Assembly (NCBI RefSeq): GCF_001676785.2
Contig: NZ_CP015910.2
Location: 1 to 64,000, forward strand
Source: Brachyspira hyodysenteriae ATCC 27164
GTDB lineage: Bacteria > Spirochaetota > Brachyspiria > Brachyspirales > Brachyspiraceae
DNA length: 64,000 nucleotides
Reading direction: 5' to 3'
A program made the position numbers and the translations under genes. The notes under the pieces are model-generated. The model saw only the letters and a list, made by a program, of their open reading frames with translations. It did no database searches and was not told the DNA's origin. The first letter of the stretch is position 1; every line of letters starts with the position of its first letter. Shown one piece after another: positions 18,657-27,923 of the stretch.

Positions 18657-20369
18657 CTCCCAACCCTTTTCATCGCATATTTTTATAGCAGCTTCATTAT
18701 TGTGTTTAGCTAAATCAATAATTTTTTGTTCGTACTCTTTTTTAGACGTATCATCAGCCAAATCATAACATTTAATTAAATCATTATAAGCTTCTTCATT
18801 ATGTCCTAAATATAATTTAGCTAAACCTCTATTATAATAAGCCATAAAATTATTTGTATTCAGTTCTATAGCTTTATCATAATCTTTAATAGCTTCCTCA
18901 TATTGTTTTAAAATCCTTTTAGCATTACCTCTATTATAATAATAATCTGAATTATTAGGATTTAATTCTATGGCTTTATCATAATCTTTAATAGATTCTT
19001 CATATTGTTTTAAATTATATTTAGAATTTCCTCTATTGTTGTAAGCACTTGCATTATTTGAATTTAACTCAATAGCTTTGTCGTAATCTTTAATAGCTTC
19101 TTCATATAATTCTAAATTATATTTAGAATTGCCTCTATTATTATAAGCATTTGAATAATCAGGATTTAATTCTATAGCTTTATCATAATCTTTAATAGCT
19201 TCTTCATTTAATCCTAAATTCTTTTTAGCAATACCTCTATTATTATAAGCCATACTATTGTTAGTATCTAACTCAATAGCTTTATCATAATCTTTAATAG
19301 CTTCTTCATATAATCCTAAATTCTTTTTAGCATTACCTATATTATTATAAGCTATCAAGTAATTATTTTTATATTGAGAATATTTTTCAGAGTTTTCATC
19401 ATATTCTTTCAATAAATCATCTGTCGTTTCTATGATTTGATTATAATAATTTATAGATTCATTATATTCTTTATTATTATAAGCCTGATAGGCTGAATTA
19501 AATAAATTTGATATTTGTATGTTTATATTATTTTCTTCTATTAGTTTTTTAGTTTCTTCTTCTGCTTGTTTTTTTATATTTTCTATTGATTTATAAGATT
19601 CATATTTTATTTTATTTATATTATCAAATGCTTTTTCATTTTCAAACTTTAATTTTTCTAATTCATTTTTTATAGAATTCATAGTATCATTAATATGCAT
19701 TTTTTCTTTATCTATATAATATGATGTTTCTTTATATTGTTTATTAACATCTTGAATAAATTTATTGATATTATCCTGTTGTTTATTAATATTTTTTTGT
19801 GTTTCTATATCTATATCAGATATAAGTTTTTTGGATTCATATTTGAATTCTTCCATTTCTTTTTTAAGGTTTTCTATATATTCCAGATTTTCTTTACTTT
19901 CGGATAAAATATTATTATTGATAAATATTCCTGCAAATGTAAATACTATCATTATTACTGATAAAAATGCAAACCAGAAACTTAAAACATCATTTGAGTT
20001 TTTCATTATCTCTGCCATTGATGATTCAAGCATTCTTGTATTTATATCGAATGTTGATTTGAAATTATTTGCTATTTCTTCACTAATTATAAATTCATTG
20101 TTTATTGTAATTGTATTTTCTGATTCATTAGTTGTAACAGTTTTATCTATAGTTGTATTGCTTATTATAGTTTGTATATTTAGAGAATAATTTTCTAATG
20201 CTTTATTAAATCTGCTTTCTATGTTTTTAGTATGTAAAAAATATATTCCCGAAAATGCTCCAAAAGCAAGTATAAATAATATAATCATTATGCATGTATT
20301 ATTTTTATATTTACCATTGTTTTTAGAATTATTATTTGTATTATTGTTGTTTGTATTATTATCTTCCAT
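18645..20369 (-). CDS. Membrane-anchored coiled-coil TPR protein
   Basis: A 574-residue protein. An Asn-rich N-terminus precedes a membrane segment (~25-45) and a second hydrophobic segment (~130-155). A long coiled coil (~160-280) is followed by about seven 34-residue tetratricopeptide repeats of the form AYNNRGNSKYNLKQYEEAIKDYDKAIELN. The repeats are very similar to each other, so the array is recent. It probably acts as a membrane-bound protein-interaction platform. The gene sits within ~240-bp inverted repeats, its promoter (20460-20488) is next to the right arm, and its final Ser-Lys-stop is encoded by the left arm. Confidence 0.9.
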   Translation of the reverse strand: MEDNNTNNNNTNNNSKNNGKYKNNTCIMIILFILAFGAFSGIYFLHTKNIESRFNKALENYSLNIQTIISNTTIDKTVTTNESENTITINNEFIISEEIANNFKSTFDINTRMLESSMAEIMKNSNDVLSFWFAFLSVIMIVFTFAGIFINNNILSESKENLEYIENLKKEMEEFKYESKKLISDIDIETQKNINKQQDNINKFIQDVNKQYKETSYYIDKEKMHINDTMNSIKNELEKLKFENEKAFDNINKIKYESYKSIENIKKQAEEETKKLIEENNINIQISNLFNSAYQAYNNKEYNESINYYNQIIETTDDLLKEYDENSEKYSQYKNNYLIAYNNIGNAKKNLGLYEEAIKDYDKAIELDTNNSMAYNNRGIAKKNLGLNEEAIKDYDKAIELNPDYSNAYNNRGNSKYNLELYEEAIKDYDKAIELNSNNASAYNNRGNSKYNLKQYEESIKDYDKAIELNPNNSDYYYNRGNAKRILKQYEEAIKDYDKAIELNTNNFMAYYNRGLAKLYLGHNEEAYNDLIKCYDLADDTSKKEYEQKIIDLAKHNNEAAIKICDEKGWELSK

Positions 20370-20459
20370 AAATAAACCTTAGATGATTTGATATATTATA
20401 CAGCATTATGAAAATTATTAAACAATATATAAAATGTAAGTATTAAAAAATTAAAAGTA

Positions 20460-20488
20460 TATATACCTAAACAACTATATTTTGTCAA
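20460..20488 (-). promoter_or_regulatory. Repeat-borne sigma70-type promoter of the TPR gene
   Basis: On the minus strand: TTGACA (20488-20483), 17-bp spacer AAATATAGTTGTTTAGG, then TATATA (20465-20460). It is near-identical to the ankyrin-gene promoter at 13245-13273, spacer included. It leaves a ~85-nt leader before ATG 20369. Confidence 0.75.
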
Positions 20489-20720
20489 AAGTAATTTTTT
20501 TAATTTAAAATATTTGCAGGGCTTTGCCCCGCACCCCAGTTCTTTTATTGGTATAAAAGAACCAAAAGAACTGCATTTTTAATATAAATTTAGGTTGTAT
20601 ACTATATTTAATAAGTATATATTTGATATAAAGTTCTAGCAATTGCGTTTTCGCGAAGCGTGCCTGAGGCAGCTACTTTGACGAAGTCCGCAGAGTGTGT
20701 GCGGCAAAAAAGTAGATAAT
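20483..20720. repeat. Right arm of the inverted repeat around the TPR gene (family B)
   Basis: Reverse-complement partner of 18418-18656 with only scattered differences, mostly in the A/T-rich middle. Internal hairpins include GTTCTTTTAT-TGGT-ATAAAAGAAC, TTCGCGAA and TGCCTGAGGCA. Confidence 0.85.
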
Positions 20721-20750
20721 ATATTTATAAAGCATAGAGATTTACAAAAT

Positions 20751-20898
20751 ATAATTATTTGGGTATATTCATATTTTTTAAATTTAAAATCCTATTGGGG
20801 TGCTAAAAAATCTAATTAAGTAATGAGAAAATAAAAAACTTTATTTACAGATTTAAATAATAAGCCTAGAGGGTGGGGAATTAAAATAAATTTAAAAA
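20751..20898. repeat. Family A repeat remnant
   Basis: Contains TTGGGGTGCTAAAAAATCTAATTAAG and AGAGGGTGGGGAATT, matching the two G-boxes of family A. The GCACG modules are absent. No gene is seen between 20370 and 20959. Confidence 0.55.
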
Positions 20899-20901
20899 AA
20901 T

Positions 20902-20938
20902 AAAAGCCCCAATATATAAAATATAATGGGACTTTTTT
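20902..20938 (-). terminator. Rho-independent terminator of aspS
   Basis: AAAAGCCCCA and TGGGACTTTT pair around an A/T loop with one mismatch; on the minus strand followed by a T-rich tract. It lies 22 bp after the aspS stop. Confidence 0.6.
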
Positions 20939-20959
20939 ATTAAAAGTTATTATTTATTC

Positions 20960-22720
20960 TTATTCTTCTATACTCAAATGAAGCTCTTCTAATTGATCAG
21001 CATCAACAGTAGAAGGACATCCGCTCATCAAACACTGACCTTTTTGAGTTTTAGGGAATGCTATAACTTCTCTAATGCTGTCTTGTTTTTGTAAAAGCAT
21101 AACAACTCTGTCTATACCATAAGCCATACCGCACATAGGAGGAGCACCATATTTCAAAGCATCAAGCAAGAATCCGAATCTCAATTTTGCTTTCTCTTCA
21201 TCTATGCCTAAAAGTTTGAATATTATAGCCTGTACTTTGCTGTCATAAATACGCTGACCGCCGCCACCTATTTCATTACCATTTAATACCAAGTCATAAG
21301 TATCGCTTCTTACTTTTAAAGGCTCGCTTTCAAGTATAGCAACATCTTCAGGTACTGGTGCAGTGAATGGGTGGTGAGTAGCTGATATTCTCTTCTCTTT
21401 ATGATCATATTCAAATAATGGGAATTCTACTACCCATAAGAAATTTAATTTATCTTTATCTATTAAGTTTAATTTCTCAGCAACTCTTAATCTTAAATTA
21501 CCCAAAGCATCAAATGTAACTTTTGGAGTATCAGCAACGAAGAATAATAAGTCGCCTTTTTCTGCTTTAGTAACTTCTAATATTTTCTTTTGATTTTCTT
21601 CAGAGAAGAATTTAACTATATTAGATTCAAGTCCTTTATCAGTAACTCTCATCCAAGCAAGTCCTTTAGCTCCGAATATACCAACATATTTAGTAAAGTC
21701 ATCAATATCTTTTCTGCTTAATTTCTCTCCGCCTTTAGCATTCAAACATCTTATTATAAATTTGTTGTCTAATGCATTTTTGAATACTGCAAAATCACAT
21801 CCTCTAACAGCATCTTCAACATTGATAAGTTTTAATTCAAATCTAGTATCAGGTTTATCGCTTCCGTACATTTCCATAGCATCATAATAATTTAATCTAG
21901 GGAATGGAGTAGGTAAGTCAATACCATAAACATCTTTAACTATATTAGCAGTAACATTTTCCATAATAGATAAAAACTCATCAGTATTAAGGAAAGAAGT
22001 TTCAATATCTACCTGAGTAAATTCAGGCTGTCTGTCTGCTCTCAAGTCCTCATCACGGAAACATTTAGCTATTTGATAGTATCTGTCAAAACCGCCTATC
22101 ATAAGTATTTGCTTGAATATTTGAGGAGACTGAGGCAATGCATAGAAATCTCCAGCATTTAATCTTGAAGGAACTAGGAAGTCTCTTGCACCTTCAGGAG
22201 TACTTTTATTTAATATAGGAGTTTCTACATCTATAAAACCATTATCAGATAAATGTTTTCTAAAAGCATTAGTAATTTGGAATCTTTTATATAAGTTGTT
22301 GAATACAGTAGGTCTTCTTAAATCTAAGTATCTGTATTTTAATCTTATATCTTCACCAGTATCAATATCATCTTCAAGTAGGAAAGGAGGAGTTTCAGAA
22401 GTATTAAGAAGCTCCATTTTTTCAACCATAACTTCAATTTCACCAGTAGGAATTTTAGGGTTAATCATTTCAGGACTTCTAGCTCTGATTTTACCTTCTA
22501 CACTGATAACATATTCGCTTCTCAAATCCTGAGCGTCATTATGTGCTTCTTTGCTTATTTCAGGATTGAATACTATTTGTACGAATCCTGTTCTGTCTCT
22601 TAAATCTACGAATATTACTCCGCCATGATCTCTTCTTCTTAAAACCCAGCCTGCTAGCTTAACTTCTTTACCGATATCATCTTTTGTTAATATACCATTA
22701 TAGGCACTTTTAAAACGCAT
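20960..22720 (-). CDS. aspS: Aspartyl-tRNA synthetase
   Basis: A 586-residue class II synthetase of the bacterial type. An N-terminal OB-fold anticodon-binding domain (GWVLRRRDHGGVIFVDLRDRTG), the class II motif 2 region (CFRDEDLRADRQPEFTQVDIE), a GAD insertion domain (~residues 290-410) and motif 3 (GMAYGIDRVVMLL) are all present. It charges tRNA-Asp in the cytoplasm; the bacterial type with GAD domain is often discriminating when AsnRS or GatCAB coexist, which cannot be judged here. The start follows AGAGGAATCAAT. Confidence 0.97.
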   Translation of the reverse strand: MRFKSAYNGILTKDDIGKEVKLAGWVLRRRDHGGVIFVDLRDRTGFVQIVFNPEISKEAHNDAQDLRSEYVISVEGKIRARSPEMINPKIPTGEIEVMVEKMELLNTSETPPFLLEDDIDTGEDIRLKYRYLDLRRPTVFNNLYKRFQITNAFRKHLSDNGFIDVETPILNKSTPEGARDFLVPSRLNAGDFYALPQSPQIFKQILMIGGFDRYYQIAKCFRDEDLRADRQPEFTQVDIETSFLNTDEFLSIMENVTANIVKDVYGIDLPTPFPRLNYYDAMEMYGSDKPDTRFELKLINVEDAVRGCDFAVFKNALDNKFIIRCLNAKGGEKLSRKDIDDFTKYVGIFGAKGLAWMRVTDKGLESNIVKFFSEENQKKILEVTKAEKGDLLFFVADTPKVTFDALGNLRLRVAEKLNLIDKDKLNFLWVVEFPLFEYDHKEKRISATHHPFTAPVPEDVAILESEPLKVRSDTYDLVLNGNEIGGGGQRIYDSKVQAIIFKLLGIDEEKAKLRFGFLLDALKYGAPPMCGMAYGIDRVVMLLQKQDSIREVIAFPKTQKGQCLMSGCPSTVDADQLEELHLSIEE

Positions 22721-22930
22721 ATTGATTCCTCTTTTTTAATTGATTATTTATTTTATTGTTTAAAAATTTATTATAAAAATAAGTTATATTTCTTTTTGAA
22801 TAAACATAATAATTATATTATAAATAGGTATAAAAATCAACAATCTAACAAAATATGTATCAATTTTTATAGTAATTTATTGACTTATATAAAAGAATAA
22901 TATCAGATTTATGTTTGAAATAGTTTATAA

Positions 22931-23473
22931 TTATCTAAAAATATGATTCCTATAACAGAAAATTAATATTTCTAAATTATAATTGAATTGAAATCCTTTA
23001 AATATTTTGATAATTTCTTTTATAGTTTCACCAGAGGCATAAACATCATCTATTAAAAGTATATTTTTATTTTTGAGTTTGTCATAATTTATTATTTCAA
23101 AGGCATCTTTAATATTTTCACTTCTCTCTTTTAGAGTTTCTAAAAATTTCTGTTCTTTTATATTCTTATTTATTTTTATAAACTCGCATTTTTTTATATC
23201 AAATTCTTTAGAAATATAATCAGCAAAAAAATCCATTACACCATTATTTTTATTTGAAGGTACATAAAGTATAATATCAAATTTTTTATTATTTGTTTTT
23301 ATATAATCAGAATAATAATTTTTTATTTGTTCTGTTATCTTTGTAGGGAAATCAATAGACTTTTTTTTGAATGCTCTTAATTCATCTCCTAGCTCTTTGT
23401 CCAAATCACCTAATGCGGTTATGTCTATATTATCTATACTGAATTTTTTATAGGCAGTGAAAATATTATTCAT
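22931..23473 (-). CDS. ComF-like phosphoribosyltransferase-domain protein
   Basis: The 180-residue protein ends in a PRTase type I fold with the PRPP-binding loop ILLIDDVYASGETIKE, preceded by ERSENIKDAFEI, where ComF proteins have an R..Q+GL.-type region. No zinc ribbon is seen at the N-terminus, so it is a reduced ComF relative. Family members are linked to DNA uptake, but the molecular activity is unknown. Its start codon overlaps the end of the upstream membrane-protein gene by 8 bp, so the two are translationally coupled. Confidence 0.75.
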   Translation of the reverse strand: MNNIFTAYKKFSIDNIDITALGDLDKELGDELRAFKKKSIDFPTKITEQIKNYYSDYIKTNNKKFDIILYVPSNKNNGVMDFFADYISKEFDIKKCEFIKINKNIKEQKFLETLKERSENIKDAFEIINYDKLKNKNILLIDDVYASGETIKEIIKIFKGFQFNYNLEILIFCYRNHIFR

Positions 23474-23966
23474 TAATTTTATCTTTTAGTATTAAGTACA
23501 TCACACTTGCAAAAATCCAATTTACTATTATTCCTTTGTATCCTAGAATAACTCCGTTTAACCAAGTATTAATGCTTATATCAAAAATAAATGTAAGAAT
23601 TACAGATGATAATCTTCCTAGTATTAAAGCAAGTAATGATGTTAATATAAAAGATATATTTTTATTTTTCATTAAACTTATAACAATAGAAAATACTAAA
23701 CCTTCAAGTATTAAAAAATATAATGTTGGAGGCATAGGCATATTTGTAAGAAAATAATTCAAAAGAGGAGATATAAAACTAAGCATTATTAAAAATATAG
23801 GATTTAATATATAAGCTCCCAAAGATAATGCAAAGAATATAGGGAGGAATTCTGTACCTTTAAATCCGAAGTAATGAGTTATAATAGGGGAAGCCAAACT
23901 TATAATGCTTAGAATAAACAATATAAAAATATTGACATTTATTTTTCTTAAAGATAGAGTTCTCAT
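23466..23966 (-). CDS. Small integral membrane protein, ECF S-component-like
   Basis: The 166-residue protein has about five to six membrane helices and a loop FGFKGTEFLPIFFALSLGAYILNP. Size and pattern resemble substrate-binding S components of energy-coupling factor vitamin transporters, with PMPPTLYFLILEGL between later helices. The substrate is not recognisable and no ATPase partner is nearby; solitary S components normally share an EcfAAT module encoded elsewhere. It is translationally coupled to the phosphoribosyltransferase downstream. Confidence 0.6.
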   Translation of the reverse strand: MRTLSLRKINVNIFILFILSIISLASPIITHYFGFKGTEFLPIFFALSLGAYILNPIFLIMLSFISPLLNYFLTNMPMPPTLYFLILEGLVFSIVISLMKNKNISFILTSLLALILGRLSSVILTFIFDISINTWLNGVILGYKGIIVNWIFASVMYLILKDKINE

Positions 23967-24029
23967 AAAAATATCCTGATTAAATTATTTTATTTTATTA
24001 TACTTAAATATTTATATTTGTCAAAATTT

Positions 24030-24457
24030 ACGCACGCTAATTACATTATAAAATATAAAAATATTTTAATTCATAATTTAAACAATTAATAAAAAATCAT
24101 CATACGTGCGTTGAATGAGATTAAAAAATTAATAAAAACTTGGGCGGGTATTAACATTTCAGTGTTAATATATAAGAAAATAATTAAGCAGAAATTTTAG
24201 AATGAATGTTAAAAGGAATAAAGGGCGGGGTATGTAATTAAAGTTTTAAAAATTAATTACAAGCCCACCCTCAAGGTTTATAGTTTTTATATGCAATATA
24301 AACTCTTAATTTTTTTATTACTAAATTAGAATTTATTAGCTGCCCACCCAAGCGTTATTTAAATTTAGAATATTACACACCGCACGCGATGTAAATTTAG
24401 AGCATCTGCTTATTAATAATTGCAATATAAATTATATAAAGCCTGCTTACCGTGCGT
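24030..24457. repeat. Composite palindromic repeat, family A (complete copy)
   Basis: Same module order as 3261-3692: ACGCACGC ... ACGTGCGTT, CTTGGGCGGGT, AAAGGGCGGGG with the TTTTAAAAATTAATTACA core and GCCCACCCT, GCCCACCCAAGC, then CACCGCACGC ... ACCGTGCGTT. It fills the 23967-24484 gap. Confidence 0.85.
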
Positions 24458-24484
24458 TTTTAAGATAAAATAAATAATAAAAAA

Positions 24485-25381
24485 TTACTCGGCGAAATTT
24501 ATAAGCTCGCCTATATTTTCTATTAAGCAAATTATCTTATCTCCTTTTTTCATGTATTTAGGAGGATTAAAAGACATTCCAACACCTCCAGGAGTTCCTG
24601 TGGCAATTATATCTCCTGCTTCTAAAGTCATACCTTTTGATATGTCGGATATTAAATAATTTATATCATGAATCATATACTTAGTATTTGAAGATTGCCT
24701 TACTTCATCATTTAGAATGCTTTTTATATCGAGTTTCAAAGGTAATTTAAAATCATCTTTATGAACTATGCAAGGTCCCATAGCACTGTATGAATCCAAA
24801 CTTTTTCCTTTGTACCACTGAGAATGTTCTTTTTGTATATTTCTTGATGATATATCATTGAATATACTGTAGCCAAATATATAATCATTAACTTCTTCAG
24901 GCTTTATATCTTTTGCAGTTTTTCCTATGATTACAGCTAATTCAACTTCATAATCAAGACATTCATCTAAATCAAATCTTGCTTTTATTTTATCGCCGAA
25001 ACCAATTATTTCTATGGCCCTTTTAGAAAAGTATACAGGTGCTTTAACCTCTTTAAAATCTTTCATATCCTTTTTTATTTCGCCTAAATGATCACTGTAA
25101 TTTACACCTACACATATGATATCATGAATTGGCTTTCTTATTGGAGATAATATTTTAACATTATCTATAGAGTATGCTCTTTCAAAATTTTCTTCAGCAT
25201 ATTTTAGTTTATTTAAAATATCATTGTTTTCATTTATCATGTTTATTAATTGTATCATAGGATTAGAATAACATTTAAAGTCAGATATTATTTCATTAAT
25301 AGCAATAACTTTTTTTCCATCCTTGCTTAATATACCTACAGATTCAGTATTATTCCATTCGACAAAAGATACTAATTTCAT
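24485..25381 (-). CDS. Fumarylacetoacetate hydrolase-family protein
   Basis: A 298-residue protein with the FAH catalytic domain from ~residue 85: the VGVNYSDHLGEI segment, metal-binding Glu/Asp in DECLDYEVELAVIIGK, and GDIIATGTPGGVG near the C-terminus. Family members hydrolyse or decarboxylate 2,4-dioxo acids with Mg2+ or Ca2+ (for example acylpyruvates, oxaloacetate or homoprotocatechuate products). No aromatic-degradation genes are near, so a housekeeping acylpyruvase or oxaloacetate decarboxylase role is as likely. The start follows CGGAG. Confidence 0.88.
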   Translation of the reverse strand: MKLVSFVEWNNTESVGILSKDGKKVIAINEIISDFKCYSNPMIQLINMINENNDILNKLKYAEENFERAYSIDNVKILSPIRKPIHDIICVGVNYSDHLGEIKKDMKDFKEVKAPVYFSKRAIEIIGFGDKIKARFDLDECLDYEVELAVIIGKTAKDIKPEEVNDYIFGYSIFNDISSRNIQKEHSQWYKGKSLDSYSAMGPCIVHKDDFKLPLKLDIKSILNDEVRQSSNTKYMIHDINYLISDISKGMTLEAGDIIATGTPGGVGMSFNPPKYMKKGDKIICLIENIGELINFAE

Positions 25382-25600
25382 TATTATAACTCCGAAAAAT
25401 ATTTTTATTGATATATTAAACTTCTCTATACGATTATCATTTTAATAAAAAATTGAGATAATTTTTAAAGTTTTTTAATCAATAGTGTTTCATACATTAT
25501 AGTAAATTTATAAATGTTTTTCAATATAACGATAATAAAAACTTGAATATTAAAGAATATAAAATATAATTAGTATCTATTTTTATATTAAGGTGCATAT

Positions 25601-27580
25601 ATGGATATACTTGAAAATGTGAGCGAAGTTCAAAGAGAGGGAATACTGCATACCGGAAGTCCGCTTCTTCTTTTGGCTGGTGCAGGAAGCGGTAAGACTT
25701 TAGTTATTACCAGAAAAATAGCTTATCTTATTAATGAGTTAGAAGTAGTTCCTGAAAATATAATGGCTGTAACTTTTACAAATAAAGCAGCACATGAAAT
25801 GAAAGAGAGAGTATGCAGCTTGCTTCCGGATATAAAGCCAAGCAGATTATTTATAAGAACTTTTCACTCTGCATGTTTAAGAATATTGAAAGAGAATGCA
25901 CATTTTTTGGGATATAAATCTAATTTTCTTATTTTAGATGAAGGAGATAAGGCTTCTGTTATTAAAAGAATAATGAAGGAAGAAGAAGTGCCAAAAAGTA
26001 TAGGACAGAAACTTATAACAAGATTTATATCCAATGTGAAAAATGGAATGGATGACGGTATAGTTTTCGATAGAGATATTTTTGAAAATGTTTATAAAAA
26101 ATATACAGAATATGAGTTTAATGAAAATGTGATGGATTTTGATGATTTAATTTTAAATACTATAAAATTATTTGAACAAGAAAATAAGGTTTTAAATTAT
26201 TATAGAAACAGATTTAAATATATATTAGTAGATGAGTTCCAGGATACTAATCCTCAGCAGTATAAATTAATAAAATTATTAACTCAGGATGCAGAGAATG
26301 ATTTAACGGTTGTAGGTGATGATGATCAGAGTATATATGCATTCAGAGGGGCAGATGTTTTAAATATCCTTGATTTTGAAAAAGATTATCCTAATACAAA
26401 GATAGTTCGTCTTGAAGAGAATTACAGATGTCCAAAGGATATTGTAGAAGCTGCTTTGAGTGTAATAAAAAATAATAGTAATCGTCATGAAAAGAATGTA
26501 TTTTCTAATAAGCCTAATGAGTTTAAAATAGAAAATTGGATTTGCTATAGTGATTTGGAAGAGGCTAGAAGTGTAGTCAATGAAATAGAATCTTTATTTG
26601 ATAATGGATTTGAGGCAAGAGATATTGTTGTCTTATTTAGAACTAATAGCCAATCAAGAGCTTATGAAAAAGAGTTGAGGCTTCATTCTATAAATTATAA
26701 AATAGTTGGCGGTGTAGGGTTCTTTGATCGTATAGAGATAAAAGATTCAATTTCTTTTTTAAGACTTATGACAGGTTTCGGAGATAATTTTAGCGTAAGA
26801 CGAACTATAAATGTTCCGCCTAGAGGAATAGGGGAGAAAAGTTTTAATAATTTTGAAACTTTTGCAAATAGCAGAAAATTGAGCCTTTACAATGCTATTG
26901 ATTATATTGATGAATCAGGACTTTCTAAAAAGGCTATTTCCAATATAAAAGCATACAAAAGTATTATAGAAGAATATGCTGTAAAAATAAAAGAAGACAT
27001 TATAAATGAAGACGGTATTCATATAGAGTTATTATTTTTCGAGTTTTTAAAAGAGATAGATTATTTTTCAATATTTAAAGGCGATGGTAATGAAAGAGTA
27101 ATAACAGCAGAAGAGAATATTAAAGAACTTTTCAGAGGTTTTTATGATTATAAATCAATGGAAGCTAATGCTACACTAATAACATTCTTAGAAGAAAATA
27201 CTTTGTACAGAGATTTAAATACTAATGATGAAAAGGAAGATTATGTAACATTGATGACTATTCATAATGCTAAGGGTTTGGAATTTGATGTGGTATTTAT
27301 GACAGGAATGGAGCAGGGTGTTTTTCCTCATTATTTCTCACTTGAAGAAGAAAAAGGAATTGATGAAGAGAGAAGGCTTTGCTATGTAGGGATTACAAGG
27401 GCAAGAAGAAAACTTTATCTCACATACTCAAAAAAACGAAGGGTAAGTACAGGTATAATGGAGCAGATTCCTTCATCATTCTTATTAGAGATACCTAAAA
27501 AATTGATGCTTATCAAAGAAAAAGCTAATTATTATTCTGGTAATTATATGGATATAGATGAAGATGCTTTTGATTATTGA
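25601..27580 (+). CDS. pcrA: UvrD/PcrA-type superfamily 1A DNA helicase
   Basis: A 659-residue 3'-5' helicase used in nucleotide excision and recombination control. Motifs in order: Q motif (SEVQREGI), Walker A AGAGSGKT (residues 26-33), Ia TFTNKAAHEMKERV, II VDEFQDTNPQQY, III GDDDQSIYAFRGA, IV ENYRCP, V TIHNAKGLEFDVVF, VI YVGITRARRKLYL. The C-terminal ~50 residues are shorter than in Gram-positive PcrA, which may affect RNA polymerase contact. It stands as a single gene behind AAGGTG. Confidence 0.92.
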   Translation: MDILENVSEVQREGILHTGSPLLLLAGAGSGKTLVITRKIAYLINELEVVPENIMAVTFTNKAAHEMKERVCSLLPDIKPSRLFIRTFHSACLRILKENAHFLGYKSNFLILDEGDKASVIKRIMKEEEVPKSIGQKLITRFISNVKNGMDDGIVFDRDIFENVYKKYTEYEFNENVMDFDDLILNTIKLFEQENKVLNYYRNRFKYILVDEFQDTNPQQYKLIKLLTQDAENDLTVVGDDDQSIYAFRGADVLNILDFEKDYPNTKIVRLEENYRCPKDIVEAALSVIKNNSNRHEKNVFSNKPNEFKIENWICYSDLEEARSVVNEIESLFDNGFEARDIVVLFRTNSQSRAYEKELRLHSINYKIVGGVGFFDRIEIKDSISFLRLMTGFGDNFSVRRTINVPPRGIGEKSFNNFETFANSRKLSLYNAIDYIDESGLSKKAISNIKAYKSIIEEYAVKIKEDIINEDGIHIELLFFEFLKEIDYFSIFKGDGNERVITAEENIKELFRGFYDYKSMEANATLITFLEENTLYRDLNTNDEKEDYVTLMTIHNAKGLEFDVVFMTGMEQGVFPHYFSLEEEKGIDEERRLCYVGITRARRKLYLTYSKKRRVSTGIMEQIPSSFLLEIPKKLMLIKEKANYYSGNYMDIDEDAFDY

Positions 27581-27700
27581 TTGTTTTATTAATAAAAAAA
27601 ATTTAAATGATTAATAATAAAAATATATCAACTTTTCCATTATTTTATAAAAGTTTCAAAATAATATATAAATTATAATACTATGAAATTTTAAATAATT

Positions 27701-27825
27701 AAGTTTCAAAACTTTATTTACATGCCCCGCCCCTTATTCTTTAGTATTTTACTATGAAATTTTAATTTAATTTTATTTAAATACTAATTTAGAAATGTTA
27801 ATACCCGCCCAAACTTTTATTAAAT
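27701..27825. repeat. Family A repeat, partial copy
   Basis: TTTCAAAACTTTATTTACATGCCCCGCCCCTT followed by TAGAAATGTTAATACCCGCCCAAAC represents the two inverted G-boxes only. The GCACG modules are missing. A possible promoter for the next gene (TTGATT, 16 bp, TAAAAT ending about 27889) lies just downstream. Confidence 0.65.
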
Positions 27826-27923
27826 TTATAATATACCCCTGTAGTTATATCATAAAATTTGATTTTTTTTTCTTTCATGCTAAAATATAAAGTAAACATA
27901 ATATAAGAGGAAGATTATAAGCT

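Noticed and set aside
18418-20720. Insertion sequence with a transposase
   Set aside because: Only a TPR gene lies between the inverted repeats; no DDE, HUH or serine/tyrosine recombinase motif is present.
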